23,325 nt of DNA from Ruminococcus flavefaciens (GCA_002373775.1 DFJW01000010.1:1-23325), one strand, 5' to 3'; positions 1 to 8,550 are shown, counted from the first letter of the stretch. Notes: generated by a model not told the origin, from the letters alone. A program made the numbers and translations.

Positions 1-86
1 CGCGAGCCTTTGACTATAAGCGGCTTCCTGTCCTGTTCGGATTTCCAATCAGTGAGAAACTTGTCTATTTTACGTGGCATATACAT
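1..86 (-). CDS. AAA/DUF4143-type ATPase, N-terminal fragment (runs off window)
   Basis: Only the first 28 codons are inside the window. The peptide reads MYMPRKIDKFLTDWK, then SEQDRKPLIVKGSR, the usual opening of DUF4143-type ATPases just before the Walker A loop, which lies outside. The ATG at 84-86 was chosen over the ATG at 78-80 because AGGAGG at 97-102 sits 10 bases from the first and 16 from the second. A good sigma-A promoter lies just upstream. A separate C-terminal piece of the same family lies at 1412-1837 on the other strand, so the family is present at least twice or was broken here. Family assignment rests on a short N-terminus only. Confidence 0.55.
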   Translation of the reverse strand, partial: MYMPRKIDKFLTDWKSEQDRKPLIVKGS

Positions 87-111
87 ATACACTGCACCTC
101 CTGTCCTCTCT

Positions 112-140
112 ATGATACAATAAACAGAGCCAAAAGTCAA
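112..140 (-). promoter_or_regulatory. sigma-A promoter of the ATPase gene
   Basis: Read on the minus strand: -35 TTGACT (135-140), a 17-base spacer and -10 TATCAT (112-117). The start codon follows about 25 bases downstream of -10. Confidence 0.6.
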
Positions 141-146
141 GCACTT

Positions 147-224
147 TCGCACATTTTTATAGTCATCAATCAATCTATTTACGCAAAATCATAGCGAATA
201 ATTCCTAAATCGCACATTTTTATA
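147..224. repeat. pair of 15-base direct repeats
   Basis: TCGCACATTTTTATA occurs at 147-161 and again at 210-224, exactly 63 bases apart, in the AT-rich gap between the divergently placed ATPase promoter and the end of the ATP-grasp gene. Function is unknown. It could be an operator pair or a decayed repeat. Confidence 0.5.
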
Positions 225-231
225 AATAGAA

Positions 232-253
232 CGCAGGGCATCCTGCGGTCTTT
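232..253. terminator. short terminator-like hairpin after the ATP-grasp gene
   Basis: CGCAGG (232-237) and CCTGCG (242-247) form a perfect 6-base stem with a 4-base loop. On the minus strand it follows the ATP-grasp stop codon by about 18 bases; the T-rich tail is moderate (TTCTATTTAT). On the plus strand it is followed by GTCTTTT. Confidence 0.5.
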
Positions 254-264
254 TCAAAATATAG

Positions 265-1119
265 TTAGTTGAAACAATGATATAGTGTCCTATAATACAA
301 ATAATAATCCTGATCATCAGATAGTTCTGATACCTGTCCGTCGCCCGCTTCGAGTATTCTCCATGAGCCATCATCAAGCTCAGCGTAATCAATTCTATAA
401 TAAGGACTACCAAGGCTCTTGTATTTTTCAATTAACTCTTGAGGTGGCAACGGAGCATACGCACCTTGTTCTGAGTTTCGGCTGATCGTAGCTGCTTCAC
501 CATTCATATAGAACACTCTGTACTCGTTAGTCCTATCGCCATACATTTTTAACGATAGATACTCTTTTACGCAAATGCCTCTTGTATACAGATTTCCTCT
601 GTAATTATAAAACTTTTCCATTTGCTCATCAAATGCCTGTTGAGTAATACTCTCATCAAAGTACTTTAGAAAGGAAGTTCCTTTTACAGACTTAACGTAA
701 TCCTTGATCATAAAACGCTTGAATGTCTTTTTCAGTTCTTCAACATCCAGATTATTGCCGTCAGGGAAAACGATCATTTTGGCTGTGTAAAAAACAATCT
801 CAGGGTAAACATTGGGAAAAATATGGAAGTGCTCATACTCACTCGGAGATGTTATAAGCTTTATACCCTTATCGTTTAGCTGACTATAAAAATCGGCATA
901 TTTCTCTGGTTTCATCATCCAGCCTCGGTATATTGCCTCGCAAGGTTCGGATATTGGCTGATCTAGCACAAGCTTATCTTCGTTGAACCATTTATCATAA
1001 GAAAAAAGAACAATGTCAAACAAACTAGTCTCAATGGCAGAATCATATTCTGTCTTTAAATCTTCGTCTACATTTCTAATAGAAAAATAGCTTGACGGAA
1101 ATAGGATGGTTTTTACCAC
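265..1119 (-). CDS. ATP-grasp protein, R2K clade family 3-like
   Basis: This 284-residue protein resembles the R2K clade of ATP-grasp domains, which join an acid to an amine or similar nucleophile using ATP; the substrates of this clade are largely unknown. It opens MVKTILFPSSYF. Candidate ATP-binding lysines are K139 and K143 (IKDYVKSVKG). The EYRVFYMNGE strand is at 199-208, and the metal/ATP-binding acids lie in YRIDYAELDDGSWRILEAGD (241-260), with D244, E257 and D260 the best candidates. The start is GTG: AAGGAAG is 7 bases upstream, and the nearby ATG is out of frame and stops at once. It stands alone between the remnants and the ATPase start, with its own hairpin terminator. It might be an orphan defence or tailoring gene; nothing here shows its substrate. 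Confidence 0.7.
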   Translation of the reverse strand: MVKTILFPSSYFSIRNVDEDLKTEYDSAIETSLFDIVLFSYDKWFNEDKLVLDQPISEPCEAIYRGWMMKPEKYADFYSQLNDKGIKLITSPSEYEHFHIFPNVYPEIVFYTAKMIVFPDGNNLDVEELKKTFKRFMIKDYVKSVKGTSFLKYFDESITQQAFDEQMEKFYNYRGNLYTRGICVKEYLSLKMYGDRTNEYRVFYMNGEAATISRNSEQGAYAPLPPQELIEKYKSLGSPYYRIDYAELDDGSWRILEAGDGQVSELSDDQDYYLYYRTLYHCFN

Positions 1120-1144
1120 ATTATCACTTCCTTGTTTTTATCTG

Positions 1145-1172
1145 ATTATATGATAAAAGCAAACACACACAA
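1145..1172 (-). promoter_or_regulatory. candidate promoter of the ATP-grasp gene
   Basis: On the minus strand a perfect -10 TATAAT (1145-1150) is preceded by a weaker -35-like TTGTGT (1167-1172) with a 16-base spacer. It lies inside the left end of the DUF6119 remnant on the other strand, so the promoter may have formed or been captured at the rearrangement. Confidence 0.45.
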
Positions 1173-1411
1173 CCAAAATGGAAAACTCTGGTTGATGAAA
1201 TATCAGAAAGAAAAATAGATCTATCTGCAAACACTTCAAATAAAGAAGCAATTATTGTTAAAATAAGGAACAGATTTACGGCGGTAGTTTTAGGATATGG
1301 AAAAAGCTTATTGCGTGCTGATAAGTTTGAACTGAATTTTGGTTTAAAAGCTGCACTGAACATGATTGAAGAAAAACAAATGAGAAGTATTCAATCAGCT
1401 GTAATAGAAGA
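1146..1411 (+). pseudogene. DUF6119/TIGR04141-family protein, internal fragment
   Basis: The plus frame is open from 1146, with no plausible start and no ribosome site. It encodes a stretch containing GYGKSLLRADKFELNFGLKA, then ALNMIEEKQMRSI. This matches the signature of the sporadically distributed TIGR04141/DUF6119 proteins as I remember it (G-Y-G-R-H-L-L then N-F-G-L-K-V-A-L-N-x-I then L-R-S-I-D). Only about 85 residues from the N-terminal part survive; complete members are several hundred residues long. Homology stops at about 1411, where the sequence continues as a different gene in another frame. Family members tend to occur in defence and mobile regions, consistent with the neighbourhood. 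Confidence 0.65.
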
Positions 1412-1837
1412 TATCTCGGCGATACGGGACTGCTGGTTAGCCATACCTTTGACGAGAACGAACTGCTCGAAGATGAGGTCTACAAGCAAATACTCGGTAA
1501 CAAGTTGAACATGAACGAGGGAATGCTCTATGAGAACACTATCGCTCAGATGCTGACAGCAAACGGTCACAAGCTGTATTTCTATACGCAGTACAACACT
1601 GAGAAGCACCGCAACGATATTGAGATCGACTTCCTGATCTCCAACAACAGCAAGCTGAAATACAAGATGTTCCCGATAGAGGTCAAGTCGGGGAAGAAGT
1701 ATTCGACAGAGTCGCTCAAACGCTTCAAGGAGAAGTACAAGGCAAGGATAGGTGAATGCTATGTGATACACCCACGCAATCTCAGCTTCAAAGAAGACAT
1801 TGTTTGCATACCGCCTTATATGACGATTTGTCTATAA
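1412..1837 (+). pseudogene. DUF4143-type AAA ATPase, C-terminal remnant
   Basis: In the frame starting at 1412 the product reads YLGDTGLLVSHTFDENELL and continues through GMLYENTIAQML, DIEIDFLI and FPIEVKSGKKYS to a normal end at 1837. YxGDTGLL and the E-N-x-I-A-x-x-L / E-I-D-F-L-I / V-E-V-K-S-G-K series are the C-terminal nuclease-like DUF4143 domain of this ATPase family. About 141 of the usual 400-odd residues remain; the AAA domain is gone. The first ATG (1511) has no ribosome site and lies inside the domain, so this is a remnant, not a short gene. It ends at a strong terminator. Confidence 0.75.
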
Positions 1838-1841
1838 AAGG

Positions 1842-1878
1842 CACCGCCGTTCAGGTACGTCCCTGAATGGCGGTGTTT
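1842..1878. terminator. bidirectional terminator between the DUF4143 remnant and the PIWI-RE gene
   Basis: CACCGCC-G-TTCAGG (1842-1855) pairs with CCTGAA-T-GGCGGTG (1862-1875), with a 6-base loop and one internal mismatch. It is followed by TTT on the plus strand and by CCTTTTATAG on the minus strand. It sits 23 bases after the PIWI-RE stop codon, so it probably ends the three-gene island as well as the plus-strand remnant. Confidence 0.8.
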
Positions 1879-1900
1879 CATTGATTCGTGCGAATATATA

Positions 1901-4441
1901 TTACCTATGTTTTACGAGCAGGAGGTACTCTTCAATTTTACTTGCAAAATGCAAAGGTGCAGGAAGCCTGACGGATCTGTTAACTTCCGGCATTATTTCT
2001 CTGAGATAGTTGGAATAAGCTGCCCATTGTTCTGCATCATCATTAGCCTGCAATTGTATAGGATAGTATTCGACTAAACTGCACTCATCAAAACTCCGAG
2101 AAGGATTGTTGATCTTAGATGAGTTATAGCTAAGGGTATACTCCTTGTTATTAGGTCTGCTTTCCAAGCCCCAGAACACATTTTTGTATCTGTAAACGCC
2201 ACTGGCAGATATGCAATTGCCGTTACCATTGAATTCGGTATAATAATCGGGGACCTCGTGAGTGCTATGGTTTTCACGTATTCTAATTATCCTGATCCCA
2301 GTTTCACAGAAAGAGCGCATATCAGAATAATTTTTGGTTCCGATTTCAATCGTTTCCGGAATATATGGAGATGTAAAATGATATTCTGATATTTTCTTAT
2401 CTGTTAATCCATGCCAAAACTGTCTTGTGATTCCATTAGCTGGTGAAAGAACAAGTGCATTTTCATTGTTATATAAACTGTGAAGGCCAAGCAGCTTTGT
2501 ACGGAATCCACTTCTGGATAAATCAACACATTTCTGTACAAAATCTTTATCCCGTGATAACTTTGAAAAAGCAATCAGCGCCTCAGGATATGACAAGTGC
2601 CGCTTTTCTAACAAATCGGAATCTACAGATACTTTACCGCTTCGGACATTATATGTAACATACACAGGTAGAAAACGTGCAGTATCTTTTGCTAATCTGG
2701 ATTTTTCCGTCCACAGAGGTTTTAACTGATGCAGAACATACATACCTACTGTATCTGCATCAAAAGCGGGATTATTCTTCATACCGCGTTTTTCACAGAA
2801 CTCTGTGTAACCAAATTGCCGAAGCATATCCATGACAGCACCTTTTACTCTATGTTCAGGCAGATCGTCTTTAGTATCATCTTGTTTTGATCCATCGGGG
2901 GTAATGAACTGAGTAATGCGGTTTGTCTCAGCAAAACCGGCACGCAGTGCATATTTAGGGTCACCTGCTTCATCACGCATATCAGGAAGTATAACGATAG
3001 CACCAACAATTTTATCGGATTTTTCCACCTGCTTTTTGACCGCCTCAATTCTCTGAATATGTGACATATACGTGTCATCTTCCATAATATCGCTCAAAGA
3101 ACCAAGTTCTTTTTCAACTATATCAACAGGAAAAACAGACTGATACTCTTCTCCACCGATGTATGATTCAAATTCACCTTTGATTTTCTCTGACAATTCA
3201 TGGTCTGACGAATGCCCGTATATTTCAATTCGCAGTTCAGACATTCCTGTACACTGTTTTAATCTTTCACGATGTATTCTTTGGAGTTCAGCTTTGCTTG
3301 TTTTGCTGCTTGGAGTATTATGTACCGCTTTGGATTGATTTATGGGCTGAGCAGGTTCTGCCATATCAGCAAAATCCTTCAGAAGCACGCTTAGCTGACT
3401 GAAAATCTCCTGCTTATCCTTTACTGAAATACCAGTGCCTATGCTTTCATTAGCAAAAACCATACCAAATTTATACGGAAGCAGTATCTGTGGTTTAGAA
3501 TTATCTTTCAGGTACTGTTCAGGATGACAAAGTACATCATCAGCATTCGGCAGCAATCGTGGATTATAAAGATTATAGCAACTCTGCTCAGGAAAATTCC
3601 AATAATGGATGTACTTGCTATTGTTATCACTGTCAGCTTTTTCATATTTCTGCTTCAGTGTTATAGTGCGGTACTTATTATTTCCAAGTGAAATATAGGC
3701 ATGAATATCTTCATTTATATAGATTTTATCTTTCCACACATCGGAAATAAACCTTTTTACAGAACAGTCTATCAACAGCATACAAGCACGTTCAGGAGGA
3801 GTAGTCTGTACAGAAAGCTGCAAACCTATTGAATAGTAGTTTGGCTTAGATTTGCCATCTGAGATTGGCTGACTCATAAGCATTTTTGAGCCGCAGCTTG
3901 AAAATGTAAGCTCTTGTCCACACACTGTAATTGTCTTTCCATTCAGAGCGTTAGCTGCATAAAGAGAAAATGCATTAAAGGCGTAATCTGTCAAAGCGTG
4001 CCCTTTAGGATCAAACATGATAGTTTCTTCAACACTTATCCCGGATCTTAGATACTCGGGATCAATCATATCCATAAGTTCATTAGATATTTTCTCTGTT
4101 TCATCTGTTTTTTTATAATGCTGTAAGTATTCTCCTGCTATCCAGATCTGAATTATCTCGCATATCTTTTCAACATCAGGTTCATTTAGTGATACAAACC
4201 ATTTTGAGTCATCCGAATCCTGCTTAATTGGACTTATCTGAACCACATCATCAAGCCAGCCATTCAGATAACCATATAACACGTTGGTTTTCAGATTATA
4301 CATTGTATTGAATTTTGGGTCTATGCTCAGCTGCAATTTTACCATCAGTTCCTTCCATTCTTTTGGAAATGAAAGAAAAAACAGCTTAAAAGATATATTC
4401 GTCTTCGGGATCATCGCCATAGGGTATATCGGTGTAGACAT
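1901..4441 (-). CDS. pPIWI-RE protein (prokaryotic PIWI, third gene of the three-gene island)
   Basis: This 846-residue PIWI/Argonaute-superfamily protein is expected to bind a guide strand and recognise target nucleic acid together with the helicase and nuclease upstream. The N-terminal 400 residues are the family-specific X-type module (SFPKEW at 24-29). Residues 400-520 form the MID-like part with the signature DPKYALRAGFAETNRITQFI (494-513). Residues 590-846 form the RNase H-like part, including ALVLSPANG (662-670) and IIRIR (718-722). The C-terminus has LVEYYP (789-794, E791), LREIMPEV and LPAPLHFASKIEEYL (826-840). R720 or R722 and E791 are my candidates for the conserved R and E that name the family. 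The usual acid in the VLVDAQN-like strand appears replaced (VLSPANG). The start is the ATG at 4441, 9 bases after AAAGGAG, overlapping the helicase by 56 bases. Length is normal for the family. Confidence 0.9.
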   Translation of the reverse strand: MSTPIYPMAMIPKTNISFKLFFLSFPKEWKELMVKLQLSIDPKFNTMYNLKTNVLYGYLNGWLDDVVQISPIKQDSDDSKWFVSLNEPDVEKICEIIQIWIAGEYLQHYKKTDETEKISNELMDMIDPEYLRSGISVEETIMFDPKGHALTDYAFNAFSLYAANALNGKTITVCGQELTFSSCGSKMLMSQPISDGKSKPNYYSIGLQLSVQTTPPERACMLLIDCSVKRFISDVWKDKIYINEDIHAYISLGNNKYRTITLKQKYEKADSDNNSKYIHYWNFPEQSCYNLYNPRLLPNADDVLCHPEQYLKDNSKPQILLPYKFGMVFANESIGTGISVKDKQEIFSQLSVLLKDFADMAEPAQPINQSKAVHNTPSSKTSKAELQRIHRERLKQCTGMSELRIEIYGHSSDHELSEKIKGEFESYIGGEEYQSVFPVDIVEKELGSLSDIMEDDTYMSHIQRIEAVKKQVEKSDKIVGAIVILPDMRDEAGDPKYALRAGFAETNRITQFITPDGSKQDDTKDDLPEHRVKGAVMDMLRQFGYTEFCEKRGMKNNPAFDADTVGMYVLHQLKPLWTEKSRLAKDTARFLPVYVTYNVRSGKVSVDSDLLEKRHLSYPEALIAFSKLSRDKDFVQKCVDLSRSGFRTKLLGLHSLYNNENALVLSPANGITRQFWHGLTDKKISEYHFTSPYIPETIEIGTKNYSDMRSFCETGIRIIRIRENHSTHEVPDYYTEFNGNGNCISASGVYRYKNVFWGLESRPNNKEYTLSYNSSKINNPSRSFDECSLVEYYPIQLQANDDAEQWAAYSNYLREIMPEVNRSVRLPAPLHFASKIEEYLLLVKHR

Positions 4442-7400
4442 TGTTATTTACTCCTTTCTTAAACGCCTCATAGAACGGCTCATAGAGTGTTTTAGCTATT
4501 TCTCCTGAGGTCTCATCTGACATCAATTGTTCCAGATAATCACGCAGTTCGTTTAAACAGTCATAGCCATCAGGATGATCAGGAGCTGTACGGAAAGCTC
4601 CGTCAGCAAAGAAGACTTTCGGAGCCGGTTTATTCTTGTCAGTAATTCTTGCAAGTCGACCAAAGATCTGCAGTATAAGAATAAACAAACTTGCAGTGAC
4701 ATCCTTTTTCATTGTATCATTAAGGAATGTCAAAGACTTTTTGGATTGTTCTTCCATGACTTTCCACTGCTTTGCAGCATATTGCCTGAGTTCATACGCT
4801 TTTTTAAACGCATCGGTATCCTTCTCAGAACAGAAACGTTTTTCAATAATACCATTCAGCTTCGCACATTTTGAAGAAATCTCATCAGGAACAGCCATAG
4901 GGCGCACTAAGAAAAATACGCTTCCGAATGTTGAATGACCATTCTCGTCAACGATATTGTATCCACGCTCTATAGCTTGTGCAGGTGCAACTAATATCTT
5001 TGCAACGTGCTTATCAAAAGAACCTACTTCACCACGAAGTACTTTGGATTCATTTTTCAAATCATCCTCATCGGTGGTACGTATCATACAAGCTGCAGTT
5101 TTTTCTGACCAAAGGCTGTTCAAGTATTTTACGGTGATTTTTGCCTCACTGTAACTGTTGACGATCATTAATATTTTGCTGTCGCTTTTGAGTTCAGCTT
5201 CTATTGAATATTCACAGCTTTTTATTACTTGTTTTAAATGAGCAGATCTTTCCTCCTGTCCTCCTCCTGAAACACGAATGCAAGTATTGAGATCAACTAT
5301 TTCTGTTTCTGAAAGTTTATTACGTTTCCATTCTTCTGCTTCAAGAAGATACTGAACAGGTACATTAACATGATATTCAAGACAGCCTTCAGCCCAACTC
5401 GAACCTGATAACAATAAAACGTGTGGACCGGCTGGTTTGCCGGTTTCTGTCAGCCTGAGCCAGGGCATTCGTGTCATCATAGCTCTGCCAAAAGCATATT
5501 GCCTGTAAAGCTGTAGTCCCTTTTTATTATCATTTCTCATTCCGAAAAGATTGCCCATCACTGCTGATGGTAATAGTTTCTGTTGAGCGGTAAAACGTGC
5601 CTGTAAGAAATTAAACAGTTCCGTTTCTGATTTTTGTTCTTCAGAAAGAAATGAATACTGCTCATCAAGAGAATGTACATATTTGTCAAACTGAATAACT
5701 ATCAGGTAGAGCTTTATATGCTGTATCAGTTCGGCGTCATGTTTACACTTGTTTCGTTCCAGCCACTTTTTCAGCCAATCACTGAACTTGCGTTCGTTTT
5801 CACGATCCTTTACAAAATAGAGAATTACATCAAGCTCATCGTCCTCAGGTTCATCCATGGCTTTTTCAAGTGCTTCAATAACGTGAGGAGTCAGTGGATG
5901 CTTTCCTTTTTCGCTATCTTCACAAAGCTGCCGATACAACGTCATTGCAGAAAACGTTTCTTTGAGCAAATTCTTCCAGCTTCCTGTAGTTGCATTTATT
6001 GTTTCACGTACTCTTTCTGACATAGCAAATGAGTTGAAACGCAGCTCAGAATAGTGTTTTGCATTTGCACCCATTCCATCTCTCACTGCCGTTTCAAGTC
6101 GCATATCGTTTGCACAATCATTGGCGCTTGTTTTCATGAATTCAGCGAATTCGGTTGATGGGGTAAAGAATTCGTCCAGTGTTTTCTGTACCTTGTCGCA
6201 TTCATCAAACATTACCAGGTCTGCCTGTTCAAGTACATATTCCAGAAACAGCCGATTATCACCAAGAATACGAATGGCTGCTAATCCTTGTATTGTTGTG
6301 ACTATCACATTTGAAGGGATAATATCTCTGTACATTTTTACCGCAGGACAAATATCAATTAAAGAACAGGTATACTGTTTACCGTCTTTGATCAACTTTT
6401 TACAAGGTTCTTTTCCATAGCGAACAGTTTTATTGTCTGACTGCGCCATACCTCCTACAATACATGACGCAGTCAGATATTCTGAATATTCAGGCTTGAT
6501 AAACTTTTCTCCTTGCTCGGCTACTTGATATATATACTTCTCACGCTCGTTACGTCCTATAAGCGGAGTAACATTCATATTAAGCCTGCGGAAATATGAA
6601 TACATATGAAACGTATCAGCGACAGTATCAAGAACGATCACTATCTTTTTGTTTTGCTTTGAAAGATGATAGGCCAGTACTTTCATAAGGGTAGATTTTC
6701 CGGCACCGACCATACCGACCATATTGACTACTTCATGGATAGACAATTCTTCAGCCTTAACGACGTGACCATTATTTACAGTTTTGATAGTGTTGCTTTG
6801 TAACGCATCATAACAGTAATCGTCGGGATATATCTCCTGCATTTCTTTTGCGGACTTAAGCAATTCTGAAAGCGTAACTTTAATTGTGGGTATTTCTGAT
6901 TTCGCATCAGGGATAACCGGTAGTTTTGTTTTGTGCTCCGGAATATTCACTTCTGCCCAGGGGTTATCTTCATTACCGATCCAGTACTGATATTTACCTG
7001 ATTTAGCATAATTAGTATTGTGATTTTCTCTGAACTGCTTTATATGCTCCAGATATACCTTGATTCTGTCAGCGGCGATTGTCGAGTTTTCATTTCTGCT
7101 AAGTATTGTTATGTGTTTTCCATCGTGCAACTCATCTGACAGTTTATAAAAGCATAATTTTTCAGGAAAATCTTCCCGATACGCTCTCAGGAGTTGCTGC
7201 CAGCGCTGCTTTGAACTACAATATCGAAGACATATATGTGCTTTTTGTAAAAAATGAGTTTCATCTTTTTCTGTAATGTTTCCGATAAGAGAGTAATTAT
7301 GTAAGAGCAGATAAGCCTGTCCTGCATCTTCATTCGGAGCAAGGTGCTCAAGTACAGCAAGAGTCATTTCAGTTTTTATAAAATCATTCAGATCAATTCC

Positions 7401-7451
7401 AGGCGGAAGATATGAACGCAGTGTTTTCTTCAAAATATCTATCTTAGCCAT
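4386..7451 (-). CDS. pPIWI-RE-associated DinG/XPD-like superfamily 2 helicase
   Basis: This 1021-residue protein is the helicase of the pPIWI-RE island. DinG-family enzymes unwind R-loops and other DNA:RNA or DNA structures 5' to 3'. A family-specific region of about 230 residues precedes Walker A, GMVGAGKST (246-254, K252). Walker B is DLVMFDECD (411-419), a DECD variant of the DEAH box. Between them lie four cysteines (C330, C350, C362, C368), the position of the iron-sulfur cluster in XPD, FancJ and DinG. Motifs of the second helicase half are ILMIVNSYSEA (760-770), ILVAPAQAIERG (819-830) and the arginine-finger motif QIFGRLARI (928-936). The start ATG at 7451 follows AGGAGGAAGG and overlaps the nuclease stop by 8 bases (ATGGCTAA), so the two are probably translationally coupled. 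All core helicase motifs look intact. Confidence 0.9.
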   Translation of the reverse strand: MAKIDILKKTLRSYLPPGIDLNDFIKTEMTLAVLEHLAPNEDAGQAYLLLHNYSLIGNITEKDETHFLQKAHICLRYCSSKQRWQQLLRAYREDFPEKLCFYKLSDELHDGKHITILSRNENSTIAADRIKVYLEHIKQFRENHNTNYAKSGKYQYWIGNEDNPWAEVNIPEHKTKLPVIPDAKSEIPTIKVTLSELLKSAKEMQEIYPDDYCYDALQSNTIKTVNNGHVVKAEELSIHEVVNMVGMVGAGKSTLMKVLAYHLSKQNKKIVIVLDTVADTFHMYSYFRRLNMNVTPLIGRNEREKYIYQVAEQGEKFIKPEYSEYLTASCIVGGMAQSDNKTVRYGKEPCKKLIKDGKQYTCSLIDICPAVKMYRDIIPSNVIVTTIQGLAAIRILGDNRLFLEYVLEQADLVMFDECDKVQKTLDEFFTPSTEFAEFMKTSANDCANDMRLETAVRDGMGANAKHYSELRFNSFAMSERVRETINATTGSWKNLLKETFSAMTLYRQLCEDSEKGKHPLTPHVIEALEKAMDEPEDDELDVILYFVKDRENERKFSDWLKKWLERNKCKHDAELIQHIKLYLIVIQFDKYVHSLDEQYSFLSEEQKSETELFNFLQARFTAQQKLLPSAVMGNLFGMRNDNKKGLQLYRQYAFGRAMMTRMPWLRLTETGKPAGPHVLLLSGSSWAEGCLEYHVNVPVQYLLEAEEWKRNKLSETEIVDLNTCIRVSGGGQEERSAHLKQVIKSCEYSIEAELKSDSKILMIVNSYSEAKITVKYLNSLWSEKTAACMIRTTDEDDLKNESKVLRGEVGSFDKHVAKILVAPAQAIERGYNIVDENGHSTFGSVFFLVRPMAVPDEISSKCAKLNGIIEKRFCSEKDTDAFKKAYELRQYAAKQWKVMEEQSKKSLTFLNDTMKKDVTASLFILILQIFGRLARITDKNKPAPKVFFADGAFRTAPDHPDGYDCLNELRDYLEQLMSDETSGEIAKTLYEPFYEAFKKGVNNNVYTDIPYGDDPEDEYIF

Positions 7452-8529
7452 TTTTTGCCTTCCTCCTTATCATCCGATATAATTCTGTGTCTGTGATAAG
7501 TTTTGTATTTTTACCTTCAAGTACAGCGTTACATATATCACAGTAATCAGCATGAGTTTCAAGGTGTTTTTTGGGTACTACATAGAATCTTTTATCAGCA
7601 TCTGCGCTAAAGAATTTATTATCATGTCTGATTGACGCAGCCAACGTATATGGATTTCGATGAGTCTTTGCATCTACTGCCCAGACTTCATCATCACCAA
7701 ATACGATCTTGATATCATATCTGTCCTTTTCAGGCCACAGTTCGGTTTTATTACCACATTGTTCAGCCTCTGCCTGTATCTCCAGTTCAAGTTTTCCTGG
7801 AAGACACATATATCTCATTACACCATGTTTCAGCCGCATATATTTGGCAGCATCTATTTTATCTAATTGCTCAGGTGACGGATTTGATTCTGTACAACTT
7901 TGATTACAGCAGAATGTTTGTATTCCATGAAAAGTCATTGTCCAACCGCATACCGGACAGCGATAGCTATTTTCCGGAATCTCTTCATATGCTGCTGCCA
8001 TTATCTCTGTTATATCCGGATCATTGTATTTAATCTTATATTTTCTTAGTTCAGCATAGGTACAGATGGGATGCTGCACAATGAATTTCCTGACAGAAGT
8101 ATACTTTTGAGGAGAGAGTTCCTTCATCATCTGATATATATGATTTTGTTCCAATGCATTGAACATATCATTTTCTGCATTGCAATAAAGGTTTTCGCAT
8201 TCTTCTGTTATACTGTAGTTGCATTTATCATAGAGCTTTATCAATGCGTTGGTTTCATAAAGAGGATACTGCGAGATTTTACTTACAAACGTATTATCCC
8301 ACCCGAAAAACCACTCTTTTACAGGCTTGACTGCAAATTCTGTAATAAATGACGCTTCATTTAACTTTGCCAATAGATCGAACTGCTTTTGTTGAAATGC
8401 TAAAGCTGAGAATAAGTTTATTCCATACAACAGATTCTCACTATATGGGTACTTATCATTGTTTTGTTCCTTTTCATATAATCCTGACACAATAGCATAG
8501 ATCATACGATTGAATTCTAACTCTTCCAT
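7444..8529 (-). CDS. pPIWI-RE-associated restriction endonuclease-fold nuclease
   Basis: This 361-residue protein is the first gene of the island and the likely DNA-cutting subunit. The N-terminal 185 residues are a largely helical region that I cannot assign. A zinc ribbon follows (C191-x2-C194, then C207/C208 and C212). The C-terminal PD-(D/E)XK core is visible as YDIKIVFGDDEVWAVDAKTH (271-290), where D272 is the first metal ligand and D286-A-K288 the second ligand and catalytic lysine. An acidic helix before it (ELEIQAEAE, 248-256) may give the usual upstream glutamate. The ATG at 8529 has an ideal AAGGAGG eight bases upstream. The active site looks intact, unlike that of the PIWI partner. 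Known members are encoded next to pPIWI-RE and the helicase, as here. Confidence 0.88.
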   Translation of the reverse strand: MEELEFNRMIYAIVSGLYEKEQNNDKYPYSENLLYGINLFSALAFQQKQFDLLAKLNEASFITEFAVKPVKEWFFGWDNTFVSKISQYPLYETNALIKLYDKCNYSITEECENLYCNAENDMFNALEQNHIYQMMKELSPQKYTSVRKFIVQHPICTYAELRKYKIKYNDPDITEIMAAAYEEIPENSYRCPVCGWTMTFHGIQTFCCNQSCTESNPSPEQLDKIDAAKYMRLKHGVMRYMCLPGKLELEIQAEAEQCGNKTELWPEKDRYDIKIVFGDDEVWAVDAKTHRNPYTLAASIRHDNKFFSADADKRFYVVPKKHLETHADYCDICNAVLEGKNTKLITDTELYRMIRRKAKNG

Positions 8530-8550
8530 GCCAAAACCTCCTTAGTATAT

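Noticed and set aside
1505..1837. A short intact gene starting near 1505
   Set aside because: The DUF4143 homology continues upstream to 1412 in the same frame, and there is no ribosome site, so it is a truncated remnant.
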